Part shown: positions 1-8,323 of the stretch, in pieces
How positions within the stretch are numbered: position 1 is the first letter of the stretch
Layout: every line of letters starts with the position of its first letter
Origin: Cribrihabitans_A pelagius
GTDB taxonomy: Bacteria; Pseudomonadota; Alphaproteobacteria; Rhodobacterales; Rhodobacteraceae
Assembly (NCBI RefSeq): GCF_048820915.1
Contig: NZ_JBMERR010000013.1
Location: forward strand, 62,001-126,000
Length of the DNA stretch: 64,000 nucleotides
Direction of reading: 5' to 3'
The notes under the pieces: generated by a model
What the model was told of the DNA's origin: nothing
The model's input: the letters and a program-made list of their open reading frames with translations, nothing else
The model's database searches: none
Translations under genes and position numbers: made by a program

Positions 1-1274
1 GGCATCAGAACCCGCCCGTCGCGGCGCAGCATCGCGGGGATGATCGTGTGCATCGGCCGCTTGCCCCCTGCCATCTCGTTTGCATGGCCCGGCTCCAGCG
101 TGAAGCCCGCGCCGCGGTTCTGCATCAGGATACCGAATTTCTCCGAGGCGATGCCCGAGCCGAAGCTGTGGAAGATCGAATAGATCAATGAGACCGCCAT
201 GCCGTCCTTGTCGGCCACGGTGATATAGACCGTATCCTTGTGCACCGCCTCGCTCAGCGGCGCGGCGTCAGCCATGGCGCGGCGCGGGTCGATCAGCGCG
301 GCAAGCTGGGCCGCGGTCTCCGGTGCCAGCATGTGCTGAAGCCGCGTGGTGTGGTCCGGATCGGCGAGGAAGCGGTTGCGCGCATCATAGGCCAGCTTGC
401 TGGCCTCGGCCTCGATATGGGCGCGTCCGGCGCCGAAGGGGTCCATACCCGCGATGTCGAAATGCTTCAGGATGTTCAGCAGCAGGATCGCCGTCGCCCC
501 CTGGCCGTTGGGCGGATGCTCGCCCAGCTCGATGCCCTTGTAGGTGCCAAAGACCGGCTCCGCGGTGTCTGCGCGGACCGCTGCGAAATCTTCCATCGTC
601 TGCACCCCGCCCAGGGCGGTGAGGGCGGCGGCCATGTCCTCTGCCACCTCGCCGGTATAGAAGGCATCGCGCCCGTCCCGGGCGATACGGCGCAGCACCT
701 CGGCCTGGCCCGGCGCGCGGAACAGAACCCCTGCCGAGGGCGCCTTGCCGCCGTGCAGATAAGCCTTGCGGGCAGCGCGCTGCAGCGTCCCCGCGCTGTT
801 CTGCCAGTCAAAGGCGGTACGCGGCGCCACCGGAACGCCTTCCTCGGCATAACGGATTGCGGGCTCCAGAAGCGCCGCCAGCCCCAGCTTGCCCTCGGTC
901 TCAGCCAGGCGGCAGAAGGCGTCAATGGCGCCCGGCAGCGTCACCGCATGCGGGCTGCCCAGCGGCACTGCGCTCAAGCCTTCTGCGCGCAGATCCGCCG
1001 CGCTGGCCGCAGCCGCCGCCCGGCCCGAGCCATTCAGCGCTTGGATCTCCGATGAGCCTGGACGGGAAAAGAGCACAAAGCAGTCACCGCCGATGCCGGT
1101 CATCTGCGGCTCGCAGATCCCCAGCAGCACCGCGCCCGCAATGGCTGCATCCATCGCATTGCCGCCGCTCTTCAGGATGTCGACAGCAGTTGCCGCCGCC
1201 AAAGGGTGCGAGGTGGCGCATATGCCGTTCCCGGCAAAGACCGCAGACCGGCCGTTCTGATGGAAATCCCGCAT
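1..1274 (-). CDS. ggt: gamma-glutamyltranspeptidase family protein (3' end outside window)
   Basis: The minus-strand frame opens with ATG at 1274 and runs off the left edge after about 424 codons, so the C-terminus is missing. The N-terminus carries the family's GGNAMDAAIA and GIGGDCF motifs. The Thr in DTVYITVAD (about residue 348) aligns with the autocatalytic nucleophile at the start of the small subunit, followed by KDGMAVSLIYS. Family members are Ntn hydrolases that cut gamma-glutamyl bonds of glutathione and related compounds, or act as acylases; the substrate cannot be told. There is no obvious signal peptide, which favours a cytoplasmic GGT-like enzyme. The upstream strand reads AGGAGG about 5 bases before the ATG, a good ribosome site. 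Confidence 0.9.
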   Translation of the reverse strand, partial: MRDFHQNGRSAVFAGNGICATSHPLAAATAVDILKSGGNAMDAAIAGAVLLGICEPQMTGIGGDCFVLFSRPGSSEIQALNGSGRAAAAASAADLRAEGLSAVPLGSPHAVTLPGAIDAFCRLAETEGKLGLAALLEPAIRYAEEGVPVAPRTAFDWQNSAGTLQRAARKAYLHGGKAPSAGVLFRAPGQAEVLRRIARDGRDAFYTGEVAEDMAAALTALGGVQTMEDFAAVRADTAEPVFGTYKGIELGEHPPNGQGATAILLLNILKHFDIAGMDPFGAGRAHIEAEASKLAYDARNRFLADPDHTTRLQHMLAPETAAQLAALIDPRRAMADAAPLSEAVHKDTVYITVADKDGMAVSLIYSIFHSFGSGIASEKFGILMQNRGAGFTLEPGHANEMAGGKRPMHTIIPAMLRRDGRVLM

Positions 1275-2261
1275 GGCTCACCTCCTGTTGCTGCCGGGCA
1301 TGACCCTAAGGCAAGGGGAGCCATTGGCAATCCGCAAAGCGGCCTGACGCAGCGGCGCCATCAGAGGGCTGATTGGAAGGGGCATTGGCGCGGGAGAAAA
1401 TCCCCGGCACCGCCCGATGGTGGGGGCTATCTGCGCGGTGCCGGGGCAGAGCTTATTTCAGCTATGAATTTATCTTTTGCAGATATTTCGGGCGGGGCTT
1501 GGTCCGCAATGGGGCGCGATTGCGGCGGGGCGTCAAATCTGCGCAAGGGGGGCACCCCTGTTCCCGCGGCGCGGAATCCGTCGGCGGCAGCAGGCGTCTC
1601 CAGGGGTGGCCGGACACCGCGGCGGGGAGGCACGGGGAGTGCGCCGCGTGCAGGCATAGCGGGTCTCATCCAACTCGCGCGTGGCGCCGAATTGAACTGG
1701 AGGGGCTGTGCCGGCGCCGCTTGCAACCGCCAAGACCCTCCCCGCAGGCATGATCCGCGAGCAGGTGGCCAGCTGGGCATCCTGCGCGTCCAGTTTATTG
1801 AGGACGAGTAGGCGGCAGAGTGAGCTTCGCGTGCGGGGTTGGTTGAACCGCGAGCGAACTAACAGCGCGGAGTGGCAGCATGAACTTCCTGCGCATCGAG
1901 GCAACCGTGACCGAGCATTGGCCAAAACATCACCGCCAGACGGTGAGCAAGCGGCCGCCGGGTGAGGCCCAGGCCGCGGCTCAGTTGGCGGTCGCGGACC
2001 GGAAAGCGCTGGAGTTGATCGGGGTGGACCGGTGAATGGCGTGGCCGGTTGCGCGGAACGCGATGGTTCCCAAGGCCCCGCCCGGGATCACGGCCGGAAG
2101 TTCACTGCCCGGCCGGGCAATGCGCGCGCCAGTTGCCACATCCCTGCCAGCGCCGAGCCGGGCACCGCAAGCGGGAAACAGAAGTTACAGGCATATCCCG
2201 CCGCAATCCGCCTGATGCATTCCGCAGGCTTCATTGTGGCTGCAGCGTCAGCTGCCGGATA
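1275..2261. other. intergenic stretch without a convincing gene
   Basis: Nearly 1 kb between two leftward genes. Open frames here have arginine/alanine/proline-rich translations with no recognisable motif and look like GC-driven frames. One hairpin is clear: an 11-base perfect stem at 1402-1412 and 1436-1446 with a 23-base loop. It is followed by an unusually AT-rich patch near 1455-1485, which could be a promoter or terminator region. It may hold decayed genes, but I could not name any. Confidence 0.5.
1880..2035 (+). CDS. possible 51-aa hypothetical protein
   Basis: A short frame starts at ATG 1880 with GGAG seven bases upstream and ends at TGA 2033-2035. The product is basic in the middle (HWPKHHRQTVSKR) and then alanine-rich and ends in ALELIGVDR. 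The composition is more protein-like than other frames in this gap, but no family is recognised. It could equally be the tail of a decayed gene. The reasonable ribosome site is the main reason to list it. Confidence 0.22.
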   Translation: MNFLRIEATVTEHWPKHHRQTVSKRPPGEAQAAAQLAVADRKALELIGVDR

Positions 2262-2756
2262 TCAGTTGCGGGCGCTTGCGGGCTGGCCGCTGACTTTAAT
2301 TTCGAAGCACAGCGACAGGTTGTTGCCGCCGCCGGTGCGCTCGTATTCGATCTGGCTGGCCAGCTCACGGATCAGGAACCAGCCGAAACCGCCTTCAGGC
2401 AAGTCGGTATGCGGCACATTGACGTCCGCGGCCTTGCCTTCGGGCAGCCGGCCGCCGGGGTAGGGGCCGCCGGCGTCCCGGATGCTGACGTAGAGCCGCT
2501 CGGCATGCAGCTTGCAATCGATCGTCACATCGCCCGGCGTGGTGCCGGCATAGGCATGTTCAACCACATTATTGACTGCCTCGGTCAGCGCAATCTGCAC
2601 CTCGTCCGCGCGCTTCCCCGGCACACCGAGCGCGCGAAGCCGCGACACGATGCCAGCGATGCCCTCGCGGGCATCTATGTCGGTGGCCGTGAACGAGCAG
2701 GCGAAGGTCTTTACCATCAAATTCTCGCTTTGCGCCGCCAGCGCGCTTGGTGTCAC
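2262..2756 (-). CDS. RsbW-type anti-sigma factor / serine kinase (HATPase fold)
   Basis: A 164-aa protein with a GHKL ATPase fold. The N-box EAVNNVVEHAY, the G1-like VSIRDAGGP and the glycine-rich EGGFGWFLI segment follow the order seen in RsbW/SpoIIAB kinases. Such proteins sequester a partner and phosphorylate a STAS antagonist. GTG at 2756 overlaps the TGA of the upstream STAS gene (GTGA), implying translational coupling; ATG at 2717 is an alternative start because the first 13 residues look dispensable. With the STAS gene it forms a two-gene operon. No sigma factor or PP2C phosphatase is nearby, so the controlled regulator is unknown. Confidence 0.85.
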   Translation of the reverse strand: MTPSALAAQSENLMVKTFACSFTATDIDAREGIAGIVSRLRALGVPGKRADEVQIALTEAVNNVVEHAYAGTTPGDVTIDCKLHAERLYVSIRDAGGPYPGGRLPEGKAADVNVPHTDLPEGGFGWFLIRELASQIEYERTGGGNNLSLCFEIKVSGQPASARN

Positions 2757-3097
2757 GTGTTTGCCTGCGCCGGGGAGGTTGCCTCGCCGAGCGATGCATA
2801 GAGATTGAATACCGTGTCCATCCGGGTCAGCCGGAAAACCTTCTCGACCATCGGCGTAAGCCCGGCCAGGTCCAGCCTGCGTCCGCCGTCCAGCTGTTTC
2901 ATCGCCGCCACAATGGCGCCGAGGCCGCTGGAATCGATGAACTGCACTTCCGACAGGTCAAGAATCACCCGCTCCGGCCCGCTTTCGGTCTCGCTGCGCA
3001 TGTCTTCCTTGAACTGGATGGCCATGGCGGCATCAATGCGATCCGCGTTGACTTTGACGATCTGCGCATCGTCCGTCATTGTCGTTGTCAGGCTCAT
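2753..3097 (-). CDS. STAS-domain anti-sigma factor antagonist
   Basis: A 114-aa protein of SpoIIAA/RsbV type. The motif VQFIDSSGLGAIVA contains the conserved serine that the cognate kinase phosphorylates. ATG at 3097 is preferred over an upstream in-frame start because GGGGAAG lies just before it. It is transcribed leftward into the kinase gene, with overlapping stop and start, which is the usual partner arrangement. By family knowledge the unphosphorylated form binds the kinase and frees its target. Divergent from the thiolase gene by 95 bases, so the promoters share that gap. Confidence 0.88.
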   Translation of the reverse strand: MSLTTTMTDDAQIVKVNADRIDAAMAIQFKEDMRSETESGPERVILDLSEVQFIDSSGLGAIVAAMKQLDGGRRLDLAGLTPMVEKVFRLTRMDTVFNLYASLGEATSPAQANT

Positions 3098-3192
3098 TTT
3101 TCTTCCCCGGAGTGATAGGTGGTCCCGCTGCACTCTAGACCTCAAAGCTTACCATTCTGTATGTGTAATTTTGATGATTGGAGGAAAAATCA

Positions 3193-4365
3193 ATGAAAGA
3201 TGTTGTCATCGCTGGTGCCGCGCGCACGCCGATGGGCGGCTTCCAGGGCATGTATGATGGCGTGAGCGCTGCCGACCTGGGCGGCGCGGCCATCAAGGCG
3301 GCGCTGGAAGGCGCGGGCGCCAAGTCCGTGGACGAGGTGCTGATGGGCTGCGTGCTGCCCGCAGGCCAGGGCCAGGCCCCGGCGCGCCAGGCAGGCTTTG
3401 CCGCAGGCCTCGGCGAGGAGGTCCCCGCCACCACGCTCAACAAGATGTGCGGCTCCGGCATGAAGGCGGCGATGATCGCCTTCGACCAGATCGCGCTCGG
3501 CCAGGCGGACACGATGATCGCCGGCGGCATGGAGAGCATGACCAACGCGCCCTATCTCCTGCCCAAGATGCGCGGCGGCGCCCGAATCGGCCATGGCCAG
3601 GTGGTTGACCACATGTTCCTCGACGGGCTGGAGGACGCCTACGACAAGGGCCGCCTGATGGGCACCTTCGCCGAGGACTGCGCGGAGAAGTACCAGTTCA
3701 GCCGGGAGGCCCAGGACGAATACGCCCTGAAGTCGCTGGCGAATGCTCTGGAGGCGCAGGAAAGCGGCGCCTTTGCGGATGAAATTGCCGCGGTCACCGT
3801 GAAGACCCGCAAGGGCGAACTGGTGACCGACGCCGACGAACAGCCGAAATCGGCACGCCCCGAAAAGATCCCCACCCTGAAACCGGCCTTCCGCAAGGAC
3901 GGCACGGTGACGGCGGCCAACGCGTCGTCGATCTCGGACGGGGCCGCGGCGCTGGTGATGGCCTCGGCAGAAGCCGCAGAGGCGCAAGGCCTGACGGTGC
4001 GCGCCCGGGTGCTCGGCCATGCCAGCCACGCCCAGGCGCCCGGCTGGTTCACCACCGCGCCGGTGCCTGCTGCGCAGAAACTGATGGACCGGCTGGGCTG
4101 GACCGTCGCCGACGTCGACCTCTGGGAGGTGAACGAAGCCTTCGCCGTGGTGCCGATGGCCTTCATGCGCGAGATGGGCATCCCGCGCGAGAAGGTGAAC
4201 GTGAACGGCGGCGCCTGCGCTTTGGGCCACCCGATCGGCGCTTCCGGCGCGCGGATCATGGTCACCCTGCTGAACGCGCTGGAAAAGCGCGGGCTGAAGC
4301 GCGGCATCGCCGCGATCTGCATCGGCGGCGGTGAAGGCACCGCGATTGCGATCGAGCGGGTCTGA
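3193..4365 (+). CDS. acetyl-CoA C-acyltransferase (thiolase)
   Basis: A 390-aa thiolase. The nucleophile Cys86 sits in NKMCGSGMKA, the catalytic His346 in CALGHPIGASGAR, and the second Cys376 in CIGGGEGTA. The length fits the family. It condenses two acetyl-CoA or cleaves 3-ketoacyl-CoA; biosynthetic and degradative roles cannot be separated from sequence. The start is ATG 3193 with GGAGG nine bases upstream, not the in-frame ATG at 3178. No other beta-oxidation or polyhydroxyalkanoate gene adjoins it, so it appears to be monocistronic. Confidence 0.95.
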   Translation: MKDVVIAGAARTPMGGFQGMYDGVSAADLGGAAIKAALEGAGAKSVDEVLMGCVLPAGQGQAPARQAGFAAGLGEEVPATTLNKMCGSGMKAAMIAFDQIALGQADTMIAGGMESMTNAPYLLPKMRGGARIGHGQVVDHMFLDGLEDAYDKGRLMGTFAEDCAEKYQFSREAQDEYALKSLANALEAQESGAFADEIAAVTVKTRKGELVTDADEQPKSARPEKIPTLKPAFRKDGTVTAANASSISDGAAALVMASAEAAEAQGLTVRARVLGHASHAQAPGWFTTAPVPAAQKLMDRLGWTVADVDLWEVNEAFAVVPMAFMREMGIPREKVNVNGGACALGHPIGASGARIMVTLLNALEKRGLKRGIAAICIGGGEGTAIAIERV

Positions 4366-4375
4366 TCCGCCCCTT

Positions 4376-4412
4376 CTACTTTCTGGCCGAAAATACCCTC
4401 GGGGGTGAATTG
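4376..4412 (-). repeat. short intergenic repeat, copy 1
   Basis: Read on the minus strand this stretch gives a C-run, then GAGGGTATTTTCGGCCAGAAAG. Copy 2 at 4963-4995 and a more diverged copy at 14020-14100 share the same core (GAGTATTT, then GG, then AGAAAG or similar). All lie just after stop codons. It looks like a dispersed intergenic element; the assignment rests only on similarity within the window. Confidence 0.55.
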
Positions 4413-4470
4413 ACCGTCAGGTCAAGAGGGGGCAGACAGCCCCCTCCCCCCAGATGAAGGAGAGAGGCCC

Positions 4471-4926
4471 ATGCGGGTAAACTACCAAACCCTGGCCAAG
4501 ACCATCGCGGCGCTGTGCGAGGGCGAGACCGACGCGGTCGCGCTGATGGCAACGGTCGCCTGCGAGGTGCACCACGCCGACAACCGCTTCGACTGGACCG
4601 GCTTCTACCGCGTGACCGAGCCGGAACTGTTGAAGATCGGCCCCTACCAGGGCGGCCACGGCTGCCTGCAGATCCCCTTCTCCCGCGGCGTCTGCGGCGC
4701 GGCGGCGCGCACGGGCGAACTGCAGCTGGTGCCGGATGTGGAGGCCTTCCCGGGCCATATCGCCTGCGCCTCCTCGACCCGGTCGGAACTGGTGCTGCCG
4801 GTCCTGAACGGGGCTGGGGCGCTGATCGGGGTCTTCGACATCGACAGCGATTTGCCCGATGCCTTCACGGGCGAGGATGCAGAGCAGCTGGCGGCGATTC
4901 TCGCGAAGGTGTTTTCAGCGGTGTGA
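4471..4926 (+). CDS. GAF-domain free methionine-(R)-sulfoxide reductase
   Basis: A 151-aa single GAF domain. Three cysteines match the fRMsr (MsrC/YebR) pattern: Cys65 in GGHGCLQIP, Cys75 in SRGVCGAAA and Cys99 in GHIACASSTRSE. The terminal motif IGVFDIDSD is also typical. These enzymes reduce free methionine-(R)-sulfoxide using a cysteine relay recharged by thioredoxin. The start at ATG 4471 has AAGGAGAGAGG upstream. It stands alone between two intergenic repeats and is followed by a strong terminator at 5016-5044. Confidence 0.9.
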   Translation: MRVNYQTLAKTIAALCEGETDAVALMATVACEVHHADNRFDWTGFYRVTEPELLKIGPYQGGHGCLQIPFSRGVCGAAARTGELQLVPDVEAFPGHIACASSTRSELVLPVLNGAGALIGVFDIDSDLPDAFTGEDAEQLAAILAKVFSAV

Positions 4927-4962
4927 GCAGCCGGGGGAGGGGCTTTGCCCCTCGGCCTGCGG

Positions 4963-4995
4963 CCTCACCCCAGAGTATTTCGGGTCAGAAAGTAC
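4963..4995 (+). repeat. short intergenic repeat, copy 2
   Basis: Contains CACCCCAGAGTATTTCGGGTCAGAAAG, given here only by its key words CACCCC, GAGTATTT and CAGAAAG. It is oriented opposite to copy 1, so the two copies bracket the GAF gene as a loose inverted pair. It lies between the GAF stop codon and the terminator. Confidence 0.55.
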
Positions 4996-5015
4996 TGGAG
5001 CCAAAAGTACATGAG

Positions 5016-5044
5016 CCGGCGCAAGGGCTTGCGCCGGTTTTTTT
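5016..5044 (+). terminator. rho-independent terminator after the GAF gene
   Basis: A perfect 10-base stem (5016-5025 with 5028-5037, GC-rich) has a very tight loop and is followed directly by a run of seven T residues. It ends the transcript of the methionine sulfoxide reductase gene. Confidence 0.9.
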
Positions 5045-5098
5045 GTGGCTGCGGTCTCCCGTGAAAAAATGCTTGGAAATTTCAGCGACTCGCTGCAT

Positions 5099-5125
5099 CG
5101 TGAAATTTGAGAGCTGAATTTCACG
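5099..5125. promoter_or_regulatory. inverted repeat, likely operator of the XRE-cupin gene
   Basis: Two perfect 9-base arms (CGTGAAATT at 5099-5107 and AATTTCACG at 5117-5125) are separated by nine bases. The centre lies about 30 bases before the GTG start of the regulator gene. A related GGAAATTTC lies at 5075-5083. The AT-rich dyad is conspicuous in this GC-rich DNA and fits autoregulation by the downstream HTH protein. That role is inferred from position only. Confidence 0.6.
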
Positions 5126-5142
5126 AAGCTGGGAGCGCTGCT

Positions 5143-5712
5143 GTGAACGACCAGACCCTGCCCGCAGCAACCTTGGGTGCCGACATCCGCGCCCTGCGCA
5201 AGGCGCGCGGCCTGACGCTGGCGGAGACCGCGGCGCAGCTGAACCGCTCGGTCGGCTGGCTGAGCCAGGTGGAGCGCGACCTGTCGGAGCCCTCGATTTC
5301 GGACCTGCGCCAGATCGCACGGGCCATGGGGGTGCCGATGTCGATGCTGTTTGCCCATGCCGGCGCCCCGGCCGGGGAGCACGGCTATATCGTGCGCGCG
5401 GGCAGCCGCCGTCCGATGGGGTCTGGCGAGGAGGGGCTGATCGAGGAGCTTTTGTCCCCCGATCTGACCGATGATTTCGAGATGGTGCATTCCACCTTCC
5501 GGCCGCATTCACGGATGCAGGCGCCCGCGGACCGACCGACGCAGGAGGTGGGCTATGTGATCTCGGGGCGGCTGGATCTGGTGATCGGCGGCCGCGCCTT
5601 CACCGTCGGCCCCGGCGACAGTTTCCGCATCCGGCACGAGGCCTACCAATGGTCCAATCCCTATGAAGAACCCGCGGTGGCGGTCTGGGTGATTGCGCCG
5701 CCGGTCTACTGA
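5143..5712 (+). CDS. XRE-family HTH regulator with C-terminal cupin
   Basis: A 189-aa protein. Residues about 10-66 form an XRE helix-turn-helix (IRALRKARGLTLAETAAQ, then VGWLSQVERDLSEPS). Residues about 110-185 form a small cupin (EVGYVISGRLDLVIGG, then VGPGDSFRIRHEAYQW). Such regulators often sense a small molecule through the cupin and control amino-acid or amine catabolism. GTG 5143 is chosen as start because GGGAG lies eight bases upstream and the HTH follows at the usual distance. It sits 64 bases before a flavoprotein gene on the same strand, so that gene is its probable target. Confidence 0.9.
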   Translation: MNDQTLPAATLGADIRALRKARGLTLAETAAQLNRSVGWLSQVERDLSEPSISDLRQIARAMGVPMSMLFAHAGAPAGEHGYIVRAGSRRPMGSGEEGLIEELLSPDLTDDFEMVHSTFRPHSRMQAPADRPTQEVGYVISGRLDLVIGGRAFTVGPGDSFRIRHEAYQWSNPYEEPAVAVWVIAPPVY

Positions 5713-5776
5713 CGCGGGTGAGGACAACAAGCCGCGGCCGCAGCGCCGCAACTGGACTGAGAAACAGGGAGCGATC

Positions 5777-8227
5777 ATGTCCGATTTTCCAAACAAGGCC
5801 CGTGTGGTCATCATCGGCGGCGGCGTCGTTGGCTGCTCGTCACTCTATCACCTGGCCAAGAAGGGCTGGAGCGACTGCGTGCTTCTGGAGAAGAACGAAC
5901 TGACTGCAGGCTCCACCTGGCACGCGGCGGGCAATGTGCCGACCTTTTCGACCTCCTGGTCGATCATGAACATGCAGCGCTACTCCACCGGTCTTTACGA
6001 GCGGCTCGGGGAAGAGGTGGATTACCCGATGAACTACCACCAGTCCGGCTCAATCCGGCTGGCGCACACGAAGGAGCGGATGCAGGAGTTCGAGCGCGCC
6101 TGCGCCATGGGCCGCTACCAGGGCATTGAGATGGAGATCTGGAGCCCCGAGGAGGCCAAGGCGCGCTACCCCTTCCTGGAGACCCATGACCTGGAAGGCG
6201 TGCTGTTTGATCCGACCGACGGCGACATCGACCCCGCCCAGCTGACCCAGGCGCTGGCCAAGGGCGCGCGCGACATGGGTGCGCGGATTATCCGTTTCTG
6301 TCCCGCGACTGGTGTCACCCAGCAGCCGGACAAGACCTGGATCGTCCATACGGAGAAAGGCGACATCGCCTGCGACTACGTGGTGAACGCGGCCGGCTAT
6401 TACGCCCAGCGTGTCGGCGAGTGGTTCAAACCCTACGGCGGGCGCAGCGTGCCGATGATGGTGATGAGCCATCAGTACCTGCTGACCGAGGAGATCCCCG
6501 AGGTCGAGGAATGGTCCAAGGCGAACGGCGGAAAGAAACTGCCGCTGCTGCGGGACGTCGATGTCTCCTACTACCTGCGGCAGGAGAAGCACGGCTACAA
6601 CCTCGGCCCTTATGAGCCCAACTGCCGGGCGCATTGGGACACCGAGGCGGACCCGATGCCGGATGACTTCTCTTTCCAGCTCTGGTCCGACGATCTTGAC
6701 CGGATCGAGGACATCGTGACCGACGCGATGGAGCGGGTGCCGCTGATGGCCACCTCGGGTGTTGCGCGCGTGATCAACGGGCCGATCCCCTATGCGCCCG
6801 ACGGGCTGCCGCTGATCGGGCCGATGCCCGGCGTCGACAACGCGTATGAGGCCTGCGTCTTCACCTTCGGCATCGCCCAGGGCGGCGGTGCGGGCAAGGT
6901 GCTGGCGGAATGGATCGTCGATGGGCAGACCGAATGGGACATGTGGGCCGTCGATCCGCGCCGTTACACCGACTACACCGATCACGACTACTGCGTGAAA
7001 AAGGGGATGGAGGTCTACGGCAACGAATACGCCATGCATTTCCCGCATCACGAATGGCCCGCCGCGCGGGACAAGAAGATCAGCCAGGTGCATGACCGCG
7101 TGCAGGAGCTGGGCGGCCAGATGGGCGTCTACAACGGCTGGGAGCGGGCCAACTGGTTCGCCAAGCCCGGCGATGACACCTCGGAAGAAGCGACGCACAC
7201 CTGGGGCCGCTCCGGCCCGTGGCAGAAGCGTATCCAGGAGGAATGCGAGGCGGTGCGCGACCATGTGGGCGTGCTCGACCTGCCGGGGTTCTCGCGCTTC
7301 AACCTCTCCGGCGAGGGCGCGGCGGAATGGCTGCGCGGCCGGGTAACCGGCGGGCTGCCCAAGGCCGGGCGGATGAACCTGATCTATTTCGCGGACCCCC
7401 GCGGCCGCATCCTGACCGAGATGTCCTGCCTCCGCCATGGCGAGGACCATTTCACCCTGATCACCGCAGGCGCCGCGCAATGGCACGATTTCGAGGTGCT
7501 GGAGAAGGCGCTGCCCAAGGGGCTGAGCCTTACCGATCACACCACTGAATTTGCCACCATGATCGTGACCGGGCCGGAATCGCGCGCGCTCCTGGCGGGG
7601 ATTTCGGACGCTGACCTCAACCTCGGCTGGCTCACCCATCAGGAGGCCACGGTGGCGGGCAAGCCCGCGTTCCTCGCGCGGGTCTCCTTTGCCGGTGAGC
7701 TGGGCTGGGAAGTGCATTGCGCCAACACCCATCAGCCCGAAATCTACGAGGCGATCGTGGCGGGCGGGGCCAAGCCCTTTGGCATGTATGCGCTGAATTC
7801 TTTGCGCATCGAGAAAGGCTACCGCACCTGGAAGGGCGATCTCTCCAGCGACTATTCGCTGCTGGAGGCCGGGCTCGGCCGCTTCGTGAAGCTCGACAAG
7901 CAGCAGGACTTCCCCGGCAAGGCCGCGCTTCAGGCCGAGGCGGAGCAGGGGCCGACGAAGCGTTTTGTCGCCCTCATCGTCGAGGCCGGCGAAGCGGATG
8001 CGCCCTACATGTCGTGCATCTGGAAGGACGGGGAGATCGTGGGCGAGACCACCAGCGGCGACTGGGGTTACCGGGTCAATGCCTCCATCGCACTGGGCAT
8101 GGTGCGGGCCGATCTGGCCAAGCCGGGCACCGAACTGGAAATCGACATCTACGGCGAGAAATGCCGCGCGGTGGTGCAGGAGGATGCGCCGATCTGGGAT
8201 CCGGAGAACGCCCGGCTGCGCGCCTGA
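5777..8227 (+). CDS. FAD-dependent GcvT-family oxidoreductase (dimethylglycine/sarcosine dehydrogenase-like), copy 1
   Basis: An 816-aa protein. The N-terminal DAO domain has the dinucleotide motif VVIIGGGVVGC and the STWHAAG motif; His49 of the latter matches the covalent-FAD histidine of dimethylglycine dehydrogenase. From about residue 430 come the GcvT-like folate-binding domains (YNGWERANWFA, then GELGWEVH and RIEKGYRTWKGD). Such enzymes demethylate N-methyl glycines or related amines and pass the one-carbon unit to tetrahydrofolate. ATG 5777 has GGGAG upstream. It is probably regulated by the XRE-cupin gene 64 bases upstream. The exact substrate is not determined. Confidence 0.9.
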   Translation: MSDFPNKARVVIIGGGVVGCSSLYHLAKKGWSDCVLLEKNELTAGSTWHAAGNVPTFSTSWSIMNMQRYSTGLYERLGEEVDYPMNYHQSGSIRLAHTKERMQEFERACAMGRYQGIEMEIWSPEEAKARYPFLETHDLEGVLFDPTDGDIDPAQLTQALAKGARDMGARIIRFCPATGVTQQPDKTWIVHTEKGDIACDYVVNAAGYYAQRVGEWFKPYGGRSVPMMVMSHQYLLTEEIPEVEEWSKANGGKKLPLLRDVDVSYYLRQEKHGYNLGPYEPNCRAHWDTEADPMPDDFSFQLWSDDLDRIEDIVTDAMERVPLMATSGVARVINGPIPYAPDGLPLIGPMPGVDNAYEACVFTFGIAQGGGAGKVLAEWIVDGQTEWDMWAVDPRRYTDYTDHDYCVKKGMEVYGNEYAMHFPHHEWPAARDKKISQVHDRVQELGGQMGVYNGWERANWFAKPGDDTSEEATHTWGRSGPWQKRIQEECEAVRDHVGVLDLPGFSRFNLSGEGAAEWLRGRVTGGLPKAGRMNLIYFADPRGRILTEMSCLRHGEDHFTLITAGAAQWHDFEVLEKALPKGLSLTDHTTEFATMIVTGPESRALLAGISDADLNLGWLTHQEATVAGKPAFLARVSFAGELGWEVHCANTHQPEIYEAIVAGGAKPFGMYALNSLRIEKGYRTWKGDLSSDYSLLEAGLGRFVKLDKQQDFPGKAALQAEAEQGPTKRFVALIVEAGEADAPYMSCIWKDGEIVGETTSGDWGYRVNASIALGMVRADLAKPGTELEIDIYGEKCRAVVQEDAPIWDPENARLRA

Positions 8228-8323
8228 CGCTATCCGGCGGTCCGGGGCAGGTGTTCCGGGCCGCTTTTCGAAACCGCCCGCCCGTATCGCACCGTGCGGG
8301 TCCGCGAGTGGGAGAGGCCTGCC

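Noticed and set aside
1206..1965. Overlapping plus-strand frames in the gap after the gamma-glutamyltranspeptidase gene
   Set aside because: All have biased Arg/Gly/Ala/Pro composition, poor ribosome sites and no motifs; only the 51-codon frame at 1880 was kept, at low confidence.
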